DNA from: Clostridium aquiflavi
Lineage (GTDB): Bacteria; Bacillota; Clostridia; Clostridiales; Clostridiaceae
Direction of reading: 5' to 3'
Assembly: GCF_031344075.1 (NCBI RefSeq)
Contig: NZ_JAVJAN010000009.1
Location: 1 to 64,000, forward strand
DNA length: 64,000 nt
Below, one piece after another: positions 17,563 to 26,596 of this stretch. The position numbers and the translations under genes were made by a program. How positions within the stretch are numbered: the stretch's first letter is position 1; each line of letters opens with the position of its first letter. The notes beneath the pieces are model-generated. The model saw only the letters and a program-made list of their open reading frames with translations. It was not told where the DNA came from and did not search any database.

Positions 17563-18495
17563 TTATAACTTTTCAATTATTCTAAGTTTCGCACTCCTAC
17601 TTCTTGGATTTTCTTCAACCTCTTCTTTAGTAGGTTCTATTCCTTTTCTAGATACTAACTTTACACTAGGTTTTTTACCGCAAATACACATTGGAAATTC
17701 CTTTGGACATGTGCATGGGTCATTAAGTTCTCTAAATTTAAGCTTAACTATTCTATCTTCTAAAGAATGGAAAGTTATTATTGCCATTCTTCCACCTGGA
17801 TTTAATCTATTTACACCATCTTCAATAGTTTGGTTAAGTATTTTAAGTTCTGAATTTACTTCTATTCTTATAGCTTGAAAAGTTCTCTTTGCTGGGTGTG
17901 GACCTTCTCTTCTCGCTTTTGCTGGAATAGCTGCTTTAATTATGTCAACTAGCTCCATAGTAGTTTTTATAGGATTTTCGCTTCTTCTATTTACTATGCA
18001 GTTTGAAATTCTTTTTGCAAATCTTTCTTCACCATAATTTTTTATTATTTTGTATAATTCATCTTCGCTATATTCATTTACGATTTCATAAGCTGAAAAA
18101 TCATTATCTCTATTCATTCTCATATCTAAAGGAGCATCTTTCATATAGCTAAAGCCTCTTTCTCCTTCGTCTAATTGGTAAGAAGATACTCCAAGATCCA
18201 TCAATATTCCATCCACTTTAGGTATATCTAAATTTTGAAGAATATTATCTATGTCATAAAAATTACTATGAACATATTTTACATTTTCAAACCTTTTCAA
18301 TCTTTCTTTTGCTGCTTTTAAAGCATCCCTGTCTTGATCTATTCCTATTAATACCCCGTCCTTTGATAAACGCTCTAATATATGAGATGAATGTCCTGCT
18401 CCACCTAGTGTACAGTCAACATAAATTCCATTCTCCTTTATATCTAATGCATCTAAGCATTCGTTTAGTAAAACTGAAATATGTTTAAATTCCAT
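17563..18495 (-). CDS. rsmH: 16S rRNA (cytosine-1402-N4)-methyltransferase RsmH (MraW)
   Basis: Methylates N4 of C1402 in the ribosomal P site, using SAM. The 310-residue protein has the SAM-binding VDCTLGGAGHS near residue 27, the MDLGVSSYQLD block, and the C-terminal ITFHSLEDRIVK and RSRSAKLR motifs. A family-typical cysteine cluster (CTCPKEFPMCICGK) is present. It follows mraZ by 12 bp, the standard start of the dcw operon. Confidence 0.96.
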   Translation of the reverse strand: MEFKHISVLLNECLDALDIKENGIYVDCTLGGAGHSSHILERLSKDGVLIGIDQDRDALKAAKERLKRFENVKYVHSNFYDIDNILQNLDIPKVDGILMDLGVSSYQLDEGERGFSYMKDAPLDMRMNRDNDFSAYEIVNEYSEDELYKIIKNYGEERFAKRISNCIVNRRSENPIKTTMELVDIIKAAIPAKARREGPHPAKRTFQAIRIEVNSELKILNQTIEDGVNRLNPGGRMAIITFHSLEDRIVKLKFRELNDPCTCPKEFPMCICGKKPSVKLVSRKGIEPTKEEVEENPRSRSAKLRIIEKL

Positions 18496-18507
18496 ATTAA
18501 AAACTCC

Positions 18508-18936
18508 TTATATTCCTAAATCATTCATTTTTTCTGCAATCAGATCATAATCTATATCTGATTCATTGTAATTAATCCACTTTTCCCTGCTCCAAATCTC
18601 AACTCTAGATAATACCCCTATACTTACTATGTCCTTTTCTATGCCTGCATATTCTTTTAAATTTTGTGGAATTAATCCTCTTCCTTGCTTATCTAATTCT
18701 ACTATACATGCACCAGAAAAAAAGAATCTTACAAATGCTCTTGCATCTCTATTTGTCAAAGGTAAGGTTTTAAGCTTATTCTCCAAAATTCCCCATTCAT
18801 TAATTGTATAAGCATAAATACATCCATCAAGACCTTTGGTTATTACAAACTTATCTCCTAAGTCTTCTCTTAGCTTTGCTGGAACAATCATTCTGTTTTT
18901 AGAATCTAATGAATGTTGATATTCTCCAATAAACAT
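18508..18936 (-). CDS. mraZ: Transcriptional regulator MraZ
   Basis: A DNA-binding protein with two SpoVT/AbrB-like half-domains that forms rings and regulates its own dcw operon. The 142-residue product begins MFIGEYQHSLDSKNRMIVPAKLRE and has the second-half signature ELDKQGRGLIPQNLKEYAG. It is the first gene of the cluster. Three AAAGTGG direct repeats at 10-bp spacing lie about 50 bp upstream of its start and are probably its operator. Confidence 0.95.
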   Translation of the reverse strand: MFIGEYQHSLDSKNRMIVPAKLREDLGDKFVITKGLDGCIYAYTINEWGILENKLKTLPLTNRDARAFVRFFFSGACIVELDKQGRGLIPQNLKEYAGIEKDIVSIGVLSRVEIWSREKWINYNESDIDYDLIAEKMNDLGI

Positions 18937-18986
18937 TAATTTACCCTCACCTTAATAATTTACAGCAATTTAAGCTCTATTTCAAT

Positions 18987-19013
18987 CCACTTTAAACCAC
19001 TTTAAACCACTTT
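18987..19013 (-). promoter_or_regulatory. Probable MraZ operator: three AAAGTGG direct repeats
   Basis: On the minus strand, AAAGTGG occurs three times exactly 10 bp apart (19013-19007, 19003-18997, 18993-18987), separated by TTT. MraZ operators are known as tandem short repeats at helical spacing; the Mycoplasma mraZ box has this same AAAGTG(T/G) core. Just upstream lies TATTATAAAG, a possible -10 region, so binding would block the promoter. No clear -35 was found. Confidence 0.75.
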
Positions 19014-19105
19014 ATAATATTTATTCTATATAAATATTATATTTCCTTCCATATACTTAGTTTTTTTGAAATTTAATTAAATTTTTTAAACAAATAATAA
19101 AATTT

Positions 19106-19387
19106 TTATCTTTTTTTTCCATTTCTAAAATCATAGAGTAAATTTCCAAATATAAGAAATATAAAAATTAATATTAACCAAATTGGACCTTCAATTGGAG
19201 ATTCTAATGAATTTGTAGCAGCTTTGTATAAAAAATAAAAATATATGACATAACCATTAAATAAAACTATATTAATATATTTTTCCTTTTTATTTTTTTC
19301 TATCGTAAATTTTACAATTAACTTAACTGTATATATACTTTTCCAAACAATTATTGCTGTAATTAAAAACACTAATACTAAATTCAT
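19106..19387 (-). CDS. Small membrane protein of unknown function
   Basis: A 93-residue protein with three predicted membrane segments (about 1-26, 38-57 and 67-86) and a basic C-terminus (DFRNGKKR). I do not recognise a family. The ATG has a CAGGAGA ribosome binding site. It is transcribed away from azlCD and is not part of the dcw operon, whose promoter region lies just below. It could be a minor regulator or an orphan; nothing in the sequence decides. Confidence 0.65.
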   Translation of the reverse strand: MNLVLVFLITAIIVWKSIYTVKLIVKFTIEKNKKEKYINIVLFNGYVIYFYFLYKAATNSLESPIEGPIWLILIFIFLIFGNLLYDFRNGKKR

Positions 19388-19528
19388 AAAATTTCTCCTG
19401 ATTTAATTCTTCTTAATATATACTTATTTAAATTTAGTTAAAAGTATCTTAAATAAATAAAAAAAATTAAAATAAAATTTTAATTTACAGTACTATTACT
19501 TTAATGTATATATTTTCAAATATATTTT

Positions 19529-19537
19529 TGATATAAT
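19529..19537 (+). promoter_or_regulatory. Extended -10 promoter element for azlCD
   Basis: TGATATAAT is an extended -10 box (TG one base before TATAAT). It lies about 45 bp before the TTG start of azlC. The -35 region is weak, as allowed for extended -10 promoters. Confidence 0.5.
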
Positions 19538-19581
19538 TTTATTTATAAAAATTTTTGCTTATTTTTGCGGAGGGCTTATTC

Positions 19582-20328
19582 TTGAAAAAAAACATTGAAT
19601 TAAAAACTATAAACACAAGAAGAATTTATAATTTAGATGATTATAAATATGGTTTAAAGAAAGGGATTCCAATTGCACTTGGATATCTATCTGTTTCTAT
19701 TACCTTTGGAATGATGGCTGTACGGGGAGGCCTTAGTCCATGGATTGCAATATTAATATCAATGACTAACTTAACATCAGCAGGTCAATTTGCTGGTATT
19801 AACCTAATATTTATTTCTGCTTCTTATTTGGAAATAGCTTTAACTATATTTGTTATAAATATTAGGTATATGCTTATGTCATTATCTCTATCTCAAAAAA
19901 TGCAATATAAAATACCTTTGTTTAAACGTTTTATAATATCCTTTGGTGTAACAGATGAAACATTTACACTTGCATCACTTGAAAAAGATGAATTAAGTTC
20001 TGAATTTATGTTAGGATTAATGACTCTTCCATATTTAGGTTGGGCATTAGGAACTTTTATAGGTGCTGTAACTACTAAAATATTACCTGCTTCTTTACAA
20101 GATTCTTTAGGTATAGCCTTATACGCTATGTTTATTGCTTTAATAATACCACAAATTAAAAAGTCCAAGCCTATATTAGTAGTGGTTATTATTGCTGTTA
20201 CAATTAGTTGTATCTTTAGATATATTCCTTGTTTAAATAGAGTTTCTTCTGGATTTGTTGTTATTGTTGCATCAATAGTCTCTTCTGCAATTGGTGCTTA
20301 TCTTTTTCCTATAAAGGAGGTTTTATAA
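19582..20328 (+). CDS. azlC: AzlC-family branched-chain amino acid export permease, large subunit
   Basis: AzlC and AzlD together export branched-chain amino acids or analogues. The 248-residue membrane protein has the family N-terminus (YKYGLKKGIPIALGYLSVSITFGMMA, written here in part) and about seven hydrophobic segments. The start is TTG 19582, with GGAGGG seven bases upstream; a TTG 27 bp earlier has none. It is immediately followed by azlD (stop TAA directly before ATG). No regulator gene lies beside it. Confidence 0.88.
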   Translation: MKKNIELKTINTRRIYNLDDYKYGLKKGIPIALGYLSVSITFGMMAVRGGLSPWIAILISMTNLTSAGQFAGINLIFISASYLEIALTIFVINIRYMLMSLSLSQKMQYKIPLFKRFIISFGVTDETFTLASLEKDELSSEFMLGLMTLPYLGWALGTFIGAVTTKILPASLQDSLGIALYAMFIALIIPQIKKSKPILVVVIIAVTISCIFRYIPCLNRVSSGFVVIVASIVSSAIGAYLFPIKEVL

Positions 20329-20628
20329 ATGTATATAATTGTTTGTGTAATAATTATGGCTGTAGTTACTTACATACCTAGAGTAATTCCATTAACTATA
20401 TTTAACAAAAAAATAAACTCAATATTTATTAAATCTCTCTTGAATTATATTCCATATGCTGTTTTAGGTGCTATGACATTTCCTAGTATATTTTATAGTA
20501 CAGAAAACATGTTATATTCAACTGTAGGAACTTTAGCTGCTATAGTTTTAGCATATTTTGAAAAAGATTTGCTTATTGTTGCAGTTTCTTCAGTCTTAGT
20601 TATTTATTGTTTAAATATCTTTGTATAG
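20329..20628 (+). CDS. azlD: AzlD-family branched-chain amino acid transport protein, small subunit
   Basis: A 99-residue membrane protein with three to four hydrophobic segments and the AzlD core TYIPRVIPLTIF followed by IPYAVLGAMTFP. It starts at the base after the azlC stop codon. The GGAGG site lies inside the azlC end, so translation is likely coupled. A bidirectional terminator follows at 20701-20742. Confidence 0.88.
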   Translation: MYIIVCVIIMAVVTYIPRVIPLTIFNKKINSIFIKSLLNYIPYAVLGAMTFPSIFYSTENMLYSTVGTLAAIVLAYFEKDLLIVAVSSVLVIYCLNIFV

Positions 20629-20700
20629 AAGAACAAAATAGTTGTACCATATTTTATTAGTTGAAAGTGGAAATAAAAAATTCCACAATTTCCTACATAA

Positions 20701-20742
20701 AAAAAGTATAGTTAATATTTTTTAATATTAACTATACTTTTT
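20701..20742. terminator. Bidirectional terminator between azlD and the NADH oxidase gene
   Basis: A perfect 19-bp stem AAAAAGTATAGTTAATATT with its complement, 4-nt T loop, and A/T runs built into the arms. It serves the convergent azlCD (plus) and nox (minus) units. Confidence 0.85.
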
Positions 20743-20746
20743 TAAA

Positions 20747-22084
20747 TTATTTTTTCATAGCTTCTAAAGCTGCTATATTTAATAAGCTCCAAGGTTTATT
20801 AAAATGTGGTTGGAAGAAGAAATCTGTCATTGCGAGTTCTTCAACAGTCATATTATTTTGAATAACTACTGAAAGTGTATTCATAAATTGTGTTAAATCT
20901 AAATTAGATATTATTTGGCCACCAAGAACTCTTCTTGTTTCTTTATCAAAAACTAATTTTAAGCATGCTTCTTCAAAAGTTGGCATAAATTCTGGTCTAT
21001 AATTATCTTTAACTACTACTGATTCTACATTAAATGAAGTTGTACTTTTTGCAACTTCTTCTGTTAGTCCAGTTGAAGCTATACACTTTTCGTATATCTT
21101 AATACCTGATGTCCCTTGAGTACCCATATACTTTAATGTTGGATTTTCTATATTCATTGCAACTAATGTTCCCATTCTAACAGCATTTGTTGCAAGTGGA
21201 ATATATCTTGTATCACCTGCTGGATTATATTTTACTACACAACAATCTCCAGCTGCAAAAACATCTTCTTTGCTTGTTCTCATATACTCATCTATTATGA
21301 TTGCACCATTAGGTAATGTTTCTAATTTTCCTTTTACTAATGCTGCGCTAGGTGCAAAGCCAATACATAATATAACTAAATCCCCTTCATAAGTTCCACT
21401 ATCAGTTACTACATGTGTTACTTTACCATTTTCACCTTTAAAACATTTTACCTTTTCACCTAAAACTAGATTTACATTATGATTTTTAAATTCTGTTTCT
21501 GCTATATCAGTAAATTCTTCATCTAAATATTTAGCCATTATCCTTTTTTCTGCATCAATTAAAGTAACATTTTTATTTTTCATTTGAAAAGCTTCTGCAA
21601 GTTCAACACCAATATATCCTGCCCCTATTATAACTACATTTTTTGCATCTTTACATTTTGCTTCAATAACTTTTGCATGATTATAATTTTTGCATAAAAT
21701 AATATTTTCTAATTCTCCACCTTCGAATTTAGGTACTATTGGCCAAGATCCTAAAGTAAGAACTAATTTATCATAATTATCTTCAAAAATTTTTTCTGAA
21801 TCTAAATTTTTAACTTTAATTTTTTTATTATCAAAATCTATATCTAAAACATCATGTTTCATATTAGTTAAAATTCCAAGAGATTTTAAATTTTCTGGTG
21901 AATTATAGAAAAGCTTTTCTGTTTCAGTAACAACCCCTCCTATACTTAAAGCAATACCACATGATAAAAACGATATGTTATCATTTCTTTCATAAACTGT
22001 TATTTCACTTTCTGGATAGCGTTCCTTTAAATTAACAATGGTAGCTGTTCCTGCATGAGTACATCCTATTACAACAATTTTCAT
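20747..22084 (-). CDS. nox: Water-forming NADH oxidase / CoA-disulfide-reductase-family flavoprotein
   Basis: Predicted to reduce O2 to water with NADH, a detoxifying step in anaerobes. The 445-residue protein has the N-terminal FAD-binding GCTHAG with His10 and a single redox cysteine, Cys42, in FLSCGIAL. An NADH-binding VIIGAGYIGVELAEAF (about 151-166) and a C-terminal dimerisation domain follow. His10 and Cys42 match the enterococcal Nox pattern. CoA-disulfide reductase is the main alternative. Start ATG 22084 has AAAGGGG upstream. It stands alone. Confidence 0.83.
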   Translation of the reverse strand: MKIVVIGCTHAGTATIVNLKERYPESEITVYERNDNISFLSCGIALSIGGVVTETEKLFYNSPENLKSLGILTNMKHDVLDIDFDNKKIKVKNLDSEKIFEDNYDKLVLTLGSWPIVPKFEGGELENIILCKNYNHAKVIEAKCKDAKNVVIIGAGYIGVELAEAFQMKNKNVTLIDAEKRIMAKYLDEEFTDIAETEFKNHNVNLVLGEKVKCFKGENGKVTHVVTDSGTYEGDLVILCIGFAPSAALVKGKLETLPNGAIIIDEYMRTSKEDVFAAGDCCVVKYNPAGDTRYIPLATNAVRMGTLVAMNIENPTLKYMGTQGTSGIKIYEKCIASTGLTEEVAKSTTSFNVESVVVKDNYRPEFMPTFEEACLKLVFDKETRRVLGGQIISNLDLTQFMNTLSVVIQNNMTVEELAMTDFFFQPHFNKPWSLLNIAALEAMKK

Positions 22085-22235
22085 AATATATTTCCCCTTT
22101 AAATTATAAATATTCTTTATTAAAAAATAATAATTATCTTTTAATATATAATACACCTTATGTTTAAAAAGGTAAATACCATTTAAATATTTTTAATTAA
22201 TTTTACCCTTTTACTACAAGGTATATACTTATAAT

Positions 22236-23072
22236 TTAGCATCTATTTTCTTTCTTTGTACCATCAAATAATAATGATAATAAAATGCTTGTAAGTAATA
22301 TTATCATTATTATTAGTACTGAATTTACAACTGATATCTCAATTCCAAATTGAATTATTATAAGCTTTATTCCTGTAAACATTAATATAAATCCAACTCC
22401 ATATTTCATAAATCTAAACATGCTATTCATTTTAGCTAGTACATAATACATACTTCTTAATCCAAGTATTGCAAATATATTAGATGTATACACTATAAAT
22501 GTGTCTGTAGTTATTGAGAATATTGCTGGTATTGAATCCAAAGCAAATATTACATCTGAAAATTCTATAACTAATAAAGCAACAAATAATGGAGTTGCAT
22601 AAAGAATTTTATTTTTTCTTTCAAAAAACTTCTTATTATTAATTGTATTACTTACGGGCATAACCTTCCTTAATAATTTAACAGCAAAATTATCATGAAA
22701 TTGTATATTATCTTCTTTAGAAAACAACATTTTAAATCCACTGAATAATAATACCACTCCAAAAATATAAAGAATCCAATGGAATTTATTTACTATAGTA
22801 ACACCAAGTAAAATAAATATAAGACGTAGTACCATAGCTCCAATAACTCCATATAATAAAACTCTTTCTTGATATTCTTCTCTTATTCCAAAGCTTGAAA
22901 ATATCATTAAGAATAAGAATAAATTATCCAAGCTTAAAGACATTTCTATTATGTAGCCTCCAAAATATTCAATTGCAGCACTTTCTCCCTTAAAATGAAA
23001 AATAAATAGATTAAATATTATAGATAAAATTATCCAAAAACTTAAATTACGTAATGATTTTTTTGTTTCCAT
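22236..23072 (-). CDS. TerC/Alx-family integral membrane protein
   Basis: TerC-family proteins are linked to tellurite resistance and manganese efflux or metal loading of exported proteins. The 278-residue protein has about eight membrane segments and the family motifs SLDNLFLFLMIF and LLVIEFSDVIFALDSIPA with acidic residues in the membrane. Start ATG 23072 has AAGGAGT upstream. Many TerC genes follow a yybP-ykoY manganese riboswitch; the short leader here is AT-rich and I see none. Confidence 0.87.
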   Translation of the reverse strand: METKKSLRNLSFWIILSIIFNLFIFHFKGESAAIEYFGGYIIEMSLSLDNLFLFLMIFSSFGIREEYQERVLLYGVIGAMVLRLIFILLGVTIVNKFHWILYIFGVVLLFSGFKMLFSKEDNIQFHDNFAVKLLRKVMPVSNTINNKKFFERKNKILYATPLFVALLVIEFSDVIFALDSIPAIFSITTDTFIVYTSNIFAILGLRSMYYVLAKMNSMFRFMKYGVGFILMFTGIKLIIIQFGIEISVVNSVLIIMIILLTSILLSLLFDGTKKENRC

Positions 23073-23180
23073 AAAATAACTCCTTATTAACATTCTTAAA
23101 GTATATATATTATTTTTCTTCTAAATATATCCTTACATAATAAAAGTTTAATTTTAAAAATATAATTTTTTAAAGAAAAA

Positions 23181-23203
23181 AGGAACCTTAATCAAAGGTT
23201 CCT
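23181..23203 (-). terminator. Terminator after ychF
   Basis: A 9-bp stem AGGAACCTT / AAGGTTCCT with a 5-nt loop, followed on the minus strand by TTTTTTC. It lies 20 bp beyond the ychF stop codon. Confidence 0.85.
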
Positions 23204-23222
23204 CTTAGTATTAAAAAATATG

Positions 23223-24320
23223 TTATACATTGAATCTGAAGTTAACTACATCTCCATCTTCCATTATGTACTCTTTTCCTTCAAGTCTGAACTTACCTTT
23301 TTCTTTTGCTGCTGCTTCTGATCCACATTCAACTAGATCATCATATCCAACAACTTCAGCTCTGATAAATCCTCTTTCAATATCAGTATGGATTTTACCA
23401 GCAGCTTGTGGAGCTTTAGTCCCTCTTTTAATAGTCCAAGCTCTAACTTCTTGAACTCCAGCTGTTAAGAAACTCATAAGTCCTAATAATTTATAACTTG
23501 CTTCAATTAACTTATCAAGACCAGATTCTTCCAATCCATATTCTCTTAACATTTCATTTTTTTCATCATCTTCTAATCCAGATAATTCTTCTTCTATTTT
23601 AGCACTTACAACTATTACTTCTGAATTTTCAGATGCTGCATATTCTTTTACTGTTTTCACATATTTATTTTCGAAGTTTCCTTCCATAACATCATCTTCG
23701 GAAATATTACAAGCATATAAAACAGGCTTTGAAGTAATTAAGAATAATCCTTTTACAAAAGCTTGCTCTTCATCTGTAAATTCTAAAGTTCTTGCTGGTT
23801 TATTAGATTCTAATTGTTCTTTAATTTTTTCCATAATTCCATATTCAAACTTAGCAGTTTTATCACCAGATCTTACAAGTTTTATACCTTTTTCCATTCT
23901 TCTTTCTAAAACTTCTAAATCTGAAAAAATTAATTCTAAGTTTATAGTTTCAATATCTCTTATTGGATCAACAGTACCTTCAACATGAACAACATTTTCA
24001 TCATCAAAACATCTTACAACGTGAACTATTGATTCAACTTCTCTAATATTGGCTAAAAATTTATTTCCTAAACCTTCACCTTTTGAAGCTCCTTTAACTA
24101 ATCCTGCTATATCATAGAATTCTATTGCTGTATATATTTTTTTCTTTGTGTTATACATCTTTTCTAAGACATCTAATCTCTTATCTGGAACACTAACTAC
24201 TCCCACATTTGGTTCAATGGTACAGAATGGGTAATTAGCTGATTCTGCTCCAGCTTTTGTTATCGCATTAAATAATGTACTTTTACCTACATTCGGCAAT
24301 CCTACAATTCCTAACTTCAT
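23223..24320 (-). CDS. ychF: Ribosome-binding ATPase YchF (OBG family)
   Basis: A P-loop NTPase that prefers ATP, associates with ribosomes and takes part in stress responses. The 365-residue protein has GLPNVGKST (7-15), the switch block NYPFCTIEPNVG, and a C-terminal TGS domain ending KEYIMEDGDVVNFRFNV. The usual NKxD GTP-specificity motif is replaced by ACNISEDD, as expected for the ATP-preferring YchF group. Length is standard. It is monocistronic with its own terminator. Confidence 0.95.
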   Translation of the reverse strand: MKLGIVGLPNVGKSTLFNAITKAGAESANYPFCTIEPNVGVVSVPDKRLDVLEKMYNTKKKIYTAIEFYDIAGLVKGASKGEGLGNKFLANIREVESIVHVVRCFDDENVVHVEGTVDPIRDIETINLELIFSDLEVLERRMEKGIKLVRSGDKTAKFEYGIMEKIKEQLESNKPARTLEFTDEEQAFVKGLFLITSKPVLYACNISEDDVMEGNFENKYVKTVKEYAASENSEVIVVSAKIEEELSGLEDDEKNEMLREYGLEESGLDKLIEASYKLLGLMSFLTAGVQEVRAWTIKRGTKAPQAAGKIHTDIERGFIRAEVVGYDDLVECGSEAAAKEKGKFRLEGKEYIMEDGDVVNFRFNV

Positions 24321-24389
24321 TTATGTACAGTCCTTTCTAACATTTAATACACCTTTAAAAATTATACTCTAGAACGTCTTTCTTTTCAA

Positions 24390-24705
24390 CTAAATATGTT
24401 TGATGTTATAGTATGAAGCTTGTAGGCAGAGATTTTTGCTTTAACACACCTAAAATAAATAGTTACTTAAATAAAAATCTATATTTAATAGAAATTACCA
24501 TGATTAATAGTTTGATAAAATACAAACAATATTTTATATGAACATATTCTAAATCTGTAGAAATTTATTATTCTATATAATATTTAGAAAACGTTATGTA
24601 AAATAAGCTATATTTTAAGCCACTATTGGTGCTTTAGTATATATGCTAAATAAAATTGGAGTTTGTTTTATACTACAACATCAATGTTATTTTTAAATAT
24701 AGCTA
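24390..24705. repeat. Decayed type-2 intergenic palindromic repeat between ychF and the deacetylase gene
   Basis: The left half (about 24390-24466: TTGATGTTATAGTATGAAGC, GGCAGAGATTTTTGCTTTAA) resembles the inverted right arm of 36882-37181. The right half (about 24667-24703) matches the end of the copy at 1-85 (TTTATACTACAACATCAATG). The 200 bp in between has diverged. The whole 417-bp gap up to the deacetylase start holds no other feature that I can see. Confidence 0.55.
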
Positions 24706-24737
24706 AAATAAATAATTTTAAGATAGAAGGTGGAAAT

Positions 24738-25607
24738 TTGAAAAAATATTATAAAAAATCAATTTTAGCTTTATTAGTTTCAGTGTTAACTATAAATTCT
24801 CTTGCTACACCTATTAATGCCAAATCCAAAAAGCCCAAGGAAGATGAAATGGAGCAATTTATAGAATTTGAAGAAAATAAAGTTAAAGATATATTTTCAT
24901 TGTTTTCCGATCAAGGAGAACTAAATTGGTATTATGTAGGTAAAGGTAAAGATAATGTAGCTGAAGGGCCAAAAGAGTCAGTAGATTTCCTAAAAGAAAA
25001 TGATGCTTGTTATCTAGGAGATACATCTAAAAAAGTAATATATCTTACTTTTGATGAAGGATATGAAAATGGTAATACAGGTAAAATATTAGATACATTA
25101 AAAAAATTAAATGTACCTGCTGCCTTTTTTGTTGTTAAACCTTATATTGATACTGAGCCAGATTTAATTAAAAGAATGGTTGATGAGGGACATTTAGTGT
25201 GTAATCATTCATCACATCATCCTTCAATGGCATCAATTCATGATAAAGCTAAATTTGAATCAGAATTTACTGAAGTAGAGGAAGCTTATAAAAAGGTTGT
25301 AGGGAAAGATATGCCAAAATATTTTAGACCACCAATGGGTAAATATTCAAAAGATTCTTTAAAAATGACAAAAGACTTAGGATATAAATCTGTATTTTGG
25401 AGTTTTGCTTATAAAGATTGGTTAGTAAAAAATCAACCTGCTGAAAGTTTTGCAATAAATAAGATAACTAACGGTGCTCATCCTGGATGTATAATGCTTC
25501 TTCATGCTGTATCTGATACTAATGCTAAAATATTAGATACTGTTATAAAAAAATTACAAGATGATGGATATGAATTTAAATCCTTAAATGAACTTCCAAC
25601 AGAATAA
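24738..25607 (+). CDS. PdaA-like polysaccharide deacetylase (muramic delta-lactam biosynthesis)
   Basis: Likely removes N-acetyl groups from muramic acid so that muramic-delta-lactam forms in spore cortex. The 289-residue protein has a signal peptide (about 1-29) and a NodB domain with LTFDEGYEN (Asp106) and the metal histidines of NHSSHHPSM (His157, His161). Further NodB-type blocks are YFRPPMGKYS and MLLHAVSDTN. I place the start at TTG 24738, with AAGGTGG upstream. An in-frame TTG at 24663 lies inside a decayed repeat. A vegetative role is possible. Confidence 0.85.
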   Translation: MKKYYKKSILALLVSVLTINSLATPINAKSKKPKEDEMEQFIEFEENKVKDIFSLFSDQGELNWYYVGKGKDNVAEGPKESVDFLKENDACYLGDTSKKVIYLTFDEGYENGNTGKILDTLKKLNVPAAFFVVKPYIDTEPDLIKRMVDEGHLVCNHSSHHPSMASIHDKAKFESEFTEVEEAYKKVVGKDMPKYFRPPMGKYSKDSLKMTKDLGYKSVFWSFAYKDWLVKNQPAESFAINKITNGAHPGCIMLLHAVSDTNAKILDTVIKKLQDDGYEFKSLNELPTE

Positions 25608-25648
25608 AGCTATTTAGACTATTCTTAAACAATGCTTTTAAATATATA

Positions 25649-25693
25649 AAAAGGAACTATGCATAATTTTTATTCATTATACATAGTCCCTTT
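25649..25693. terminator. Bidirectional terminator between the deacetylase gene and the cyclodeaminase gene
   Basis: A 19-bp stem with two G-T type mismatches: AAAAGGAACTATGCATAAT pairs with 25675-25693. It ends in TTTT on the plus side and AAAA on the other. It serves the plus-strand deacetylase gene and, beyond the repeat at 25715-25920, the minus-strand cyclodeaminase gene. Confidence 0.75.
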
Positions 25694-25714
25694 TCTATTT
25701 AAGACTATAATTTA

Positions 25715-25920
25715 AATCTATGTTAAGATATGCAATAGGTAAAGTGGCATTGTAATTGGACTTTGAGAATACTTAATGAGTATTGTCACATTTATTGCTT
25801 GTCTCAATTTTATATTTGGAGCAAGCTAAAATGGGACTATAATCATTTTTAGTATTCCTAAGTTCAATTACTCTGTCCACTTTACTTATGCATATCTCAA
25901 CATTCTGCTAAAACATATCT
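25715..25920. repeat. Medium type-1 intergenic palindromic repeat (arms plus central hairpin)
   Basis: Inverted relative to 174-514: it starts GCAATAGGTAAAGTGGCATT and ends ACTTATGCATATCTCAACAT. The centre is a hairpin, GCTTGTCTC...GGAGCAAGC. The cassette present at 288-348 is absent, with a clean junction. It lies between the stop codon at 25934 and the terminator at 25649-25693. Confidence 0.85.
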
Positions 25921-25933
25921 TTGTTTTTAATTA

Positions 25934-26584
25934 TTATTCTTGAAATATAACTGAATTTACTTGTGCTACAATCTCTTCTTTTTTATCTTTAGATTTATTA
26001 AATAAATCATCTAATTCTTCTTTTATTTCATTAAAGAATATTTCATCATCTCTTAAGCCATTTAAATTAACTTTGACATTCATTATTGCACTCTCTATAG
26101 TGCAGTGTAATAATATTGCTGACATGCCTAAGTCTGATAAAAGCATTTTGTTACCATACTTACTCATAACATCTAAATTTTTATAAAACTCAAAAGATTC
26201 TCTTGCTAATTTTAATGGTGGTAACATAGCTTCTTTTGTACCTTCTTTTATAGCATTATTTCTATTGCTTTTTTCTTCTTCTGTATCTTTAGGAAGTTTG
26301 TAGCAATCCATTAACTTTAAAAATCCATTTCGATCTTCTTCCATAAGTTCTAGGCTTCTATATGTAAATCCTTTAGATTTTTCTCTAAAATCATCTATCA
26401 TAGTTTTAATTTCTTCATCTAATTGTTGGTATTTTTTCTTACCTACTGTTAAAGAATATACCATTGAATTCAGTGCACCTGATAATGCACCTATTAGCCC
26501 TGCTACACTTCCGCCACCTGGTGATGCTTTATCACTTTCTACATCCCCAATAAATTCTTTAATTGTTTGTTTATAAAATTCCAT
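25934..26584 (-). CDS. Cyclodeaminase/cyclohydrolase-family protein (FchA-like)
   Basis: The family either deaminates formimino-tetrahydrofolate or hydrolyses methenyl-tetrahydrofolate. The 216-residue helical protein has the signature SPGGGSVAGLIGALSGAL (about 22-39). It corresponds to the cyclodeaminase half of FTCD as a stand-alone protein, as in FchA of clostridia. It follows the polysaccharide cluster by 12 bp and may be cotranscribed, though the functions look unrelated. No other folate gene is near. Confidence 0.83.
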   Translation of the reverse strand: MEFYKQTIKEFIGDVESDKASPGGGSVAGLIGALSGALNSMVYSLTVGKKKYQQLDEEIKTMIDDFREKSKGFTYRSLELMEEDRNGFLKLMDCYKLPKDTEEEKSNRNNAIKEGTKEAMLPPLKLARESFEFYKNLDVMSKYGNKMLLSDLGMSAILLHCTIESAIMNVKVNLNGLRDDEIFFNEIKEELDDLFNKSKDKKEEIVAQVNSVIFQE

Positions 26585-26596
26585 TAAAAATCCCCC

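Noticed and set aside
23073..23222. Possible yybP-ykoY manganese riboswitch before the TerC-type gene
   Set aside because: The leader is short and AT-rich and lacks the conserved stems; only the ychF terminator is present.
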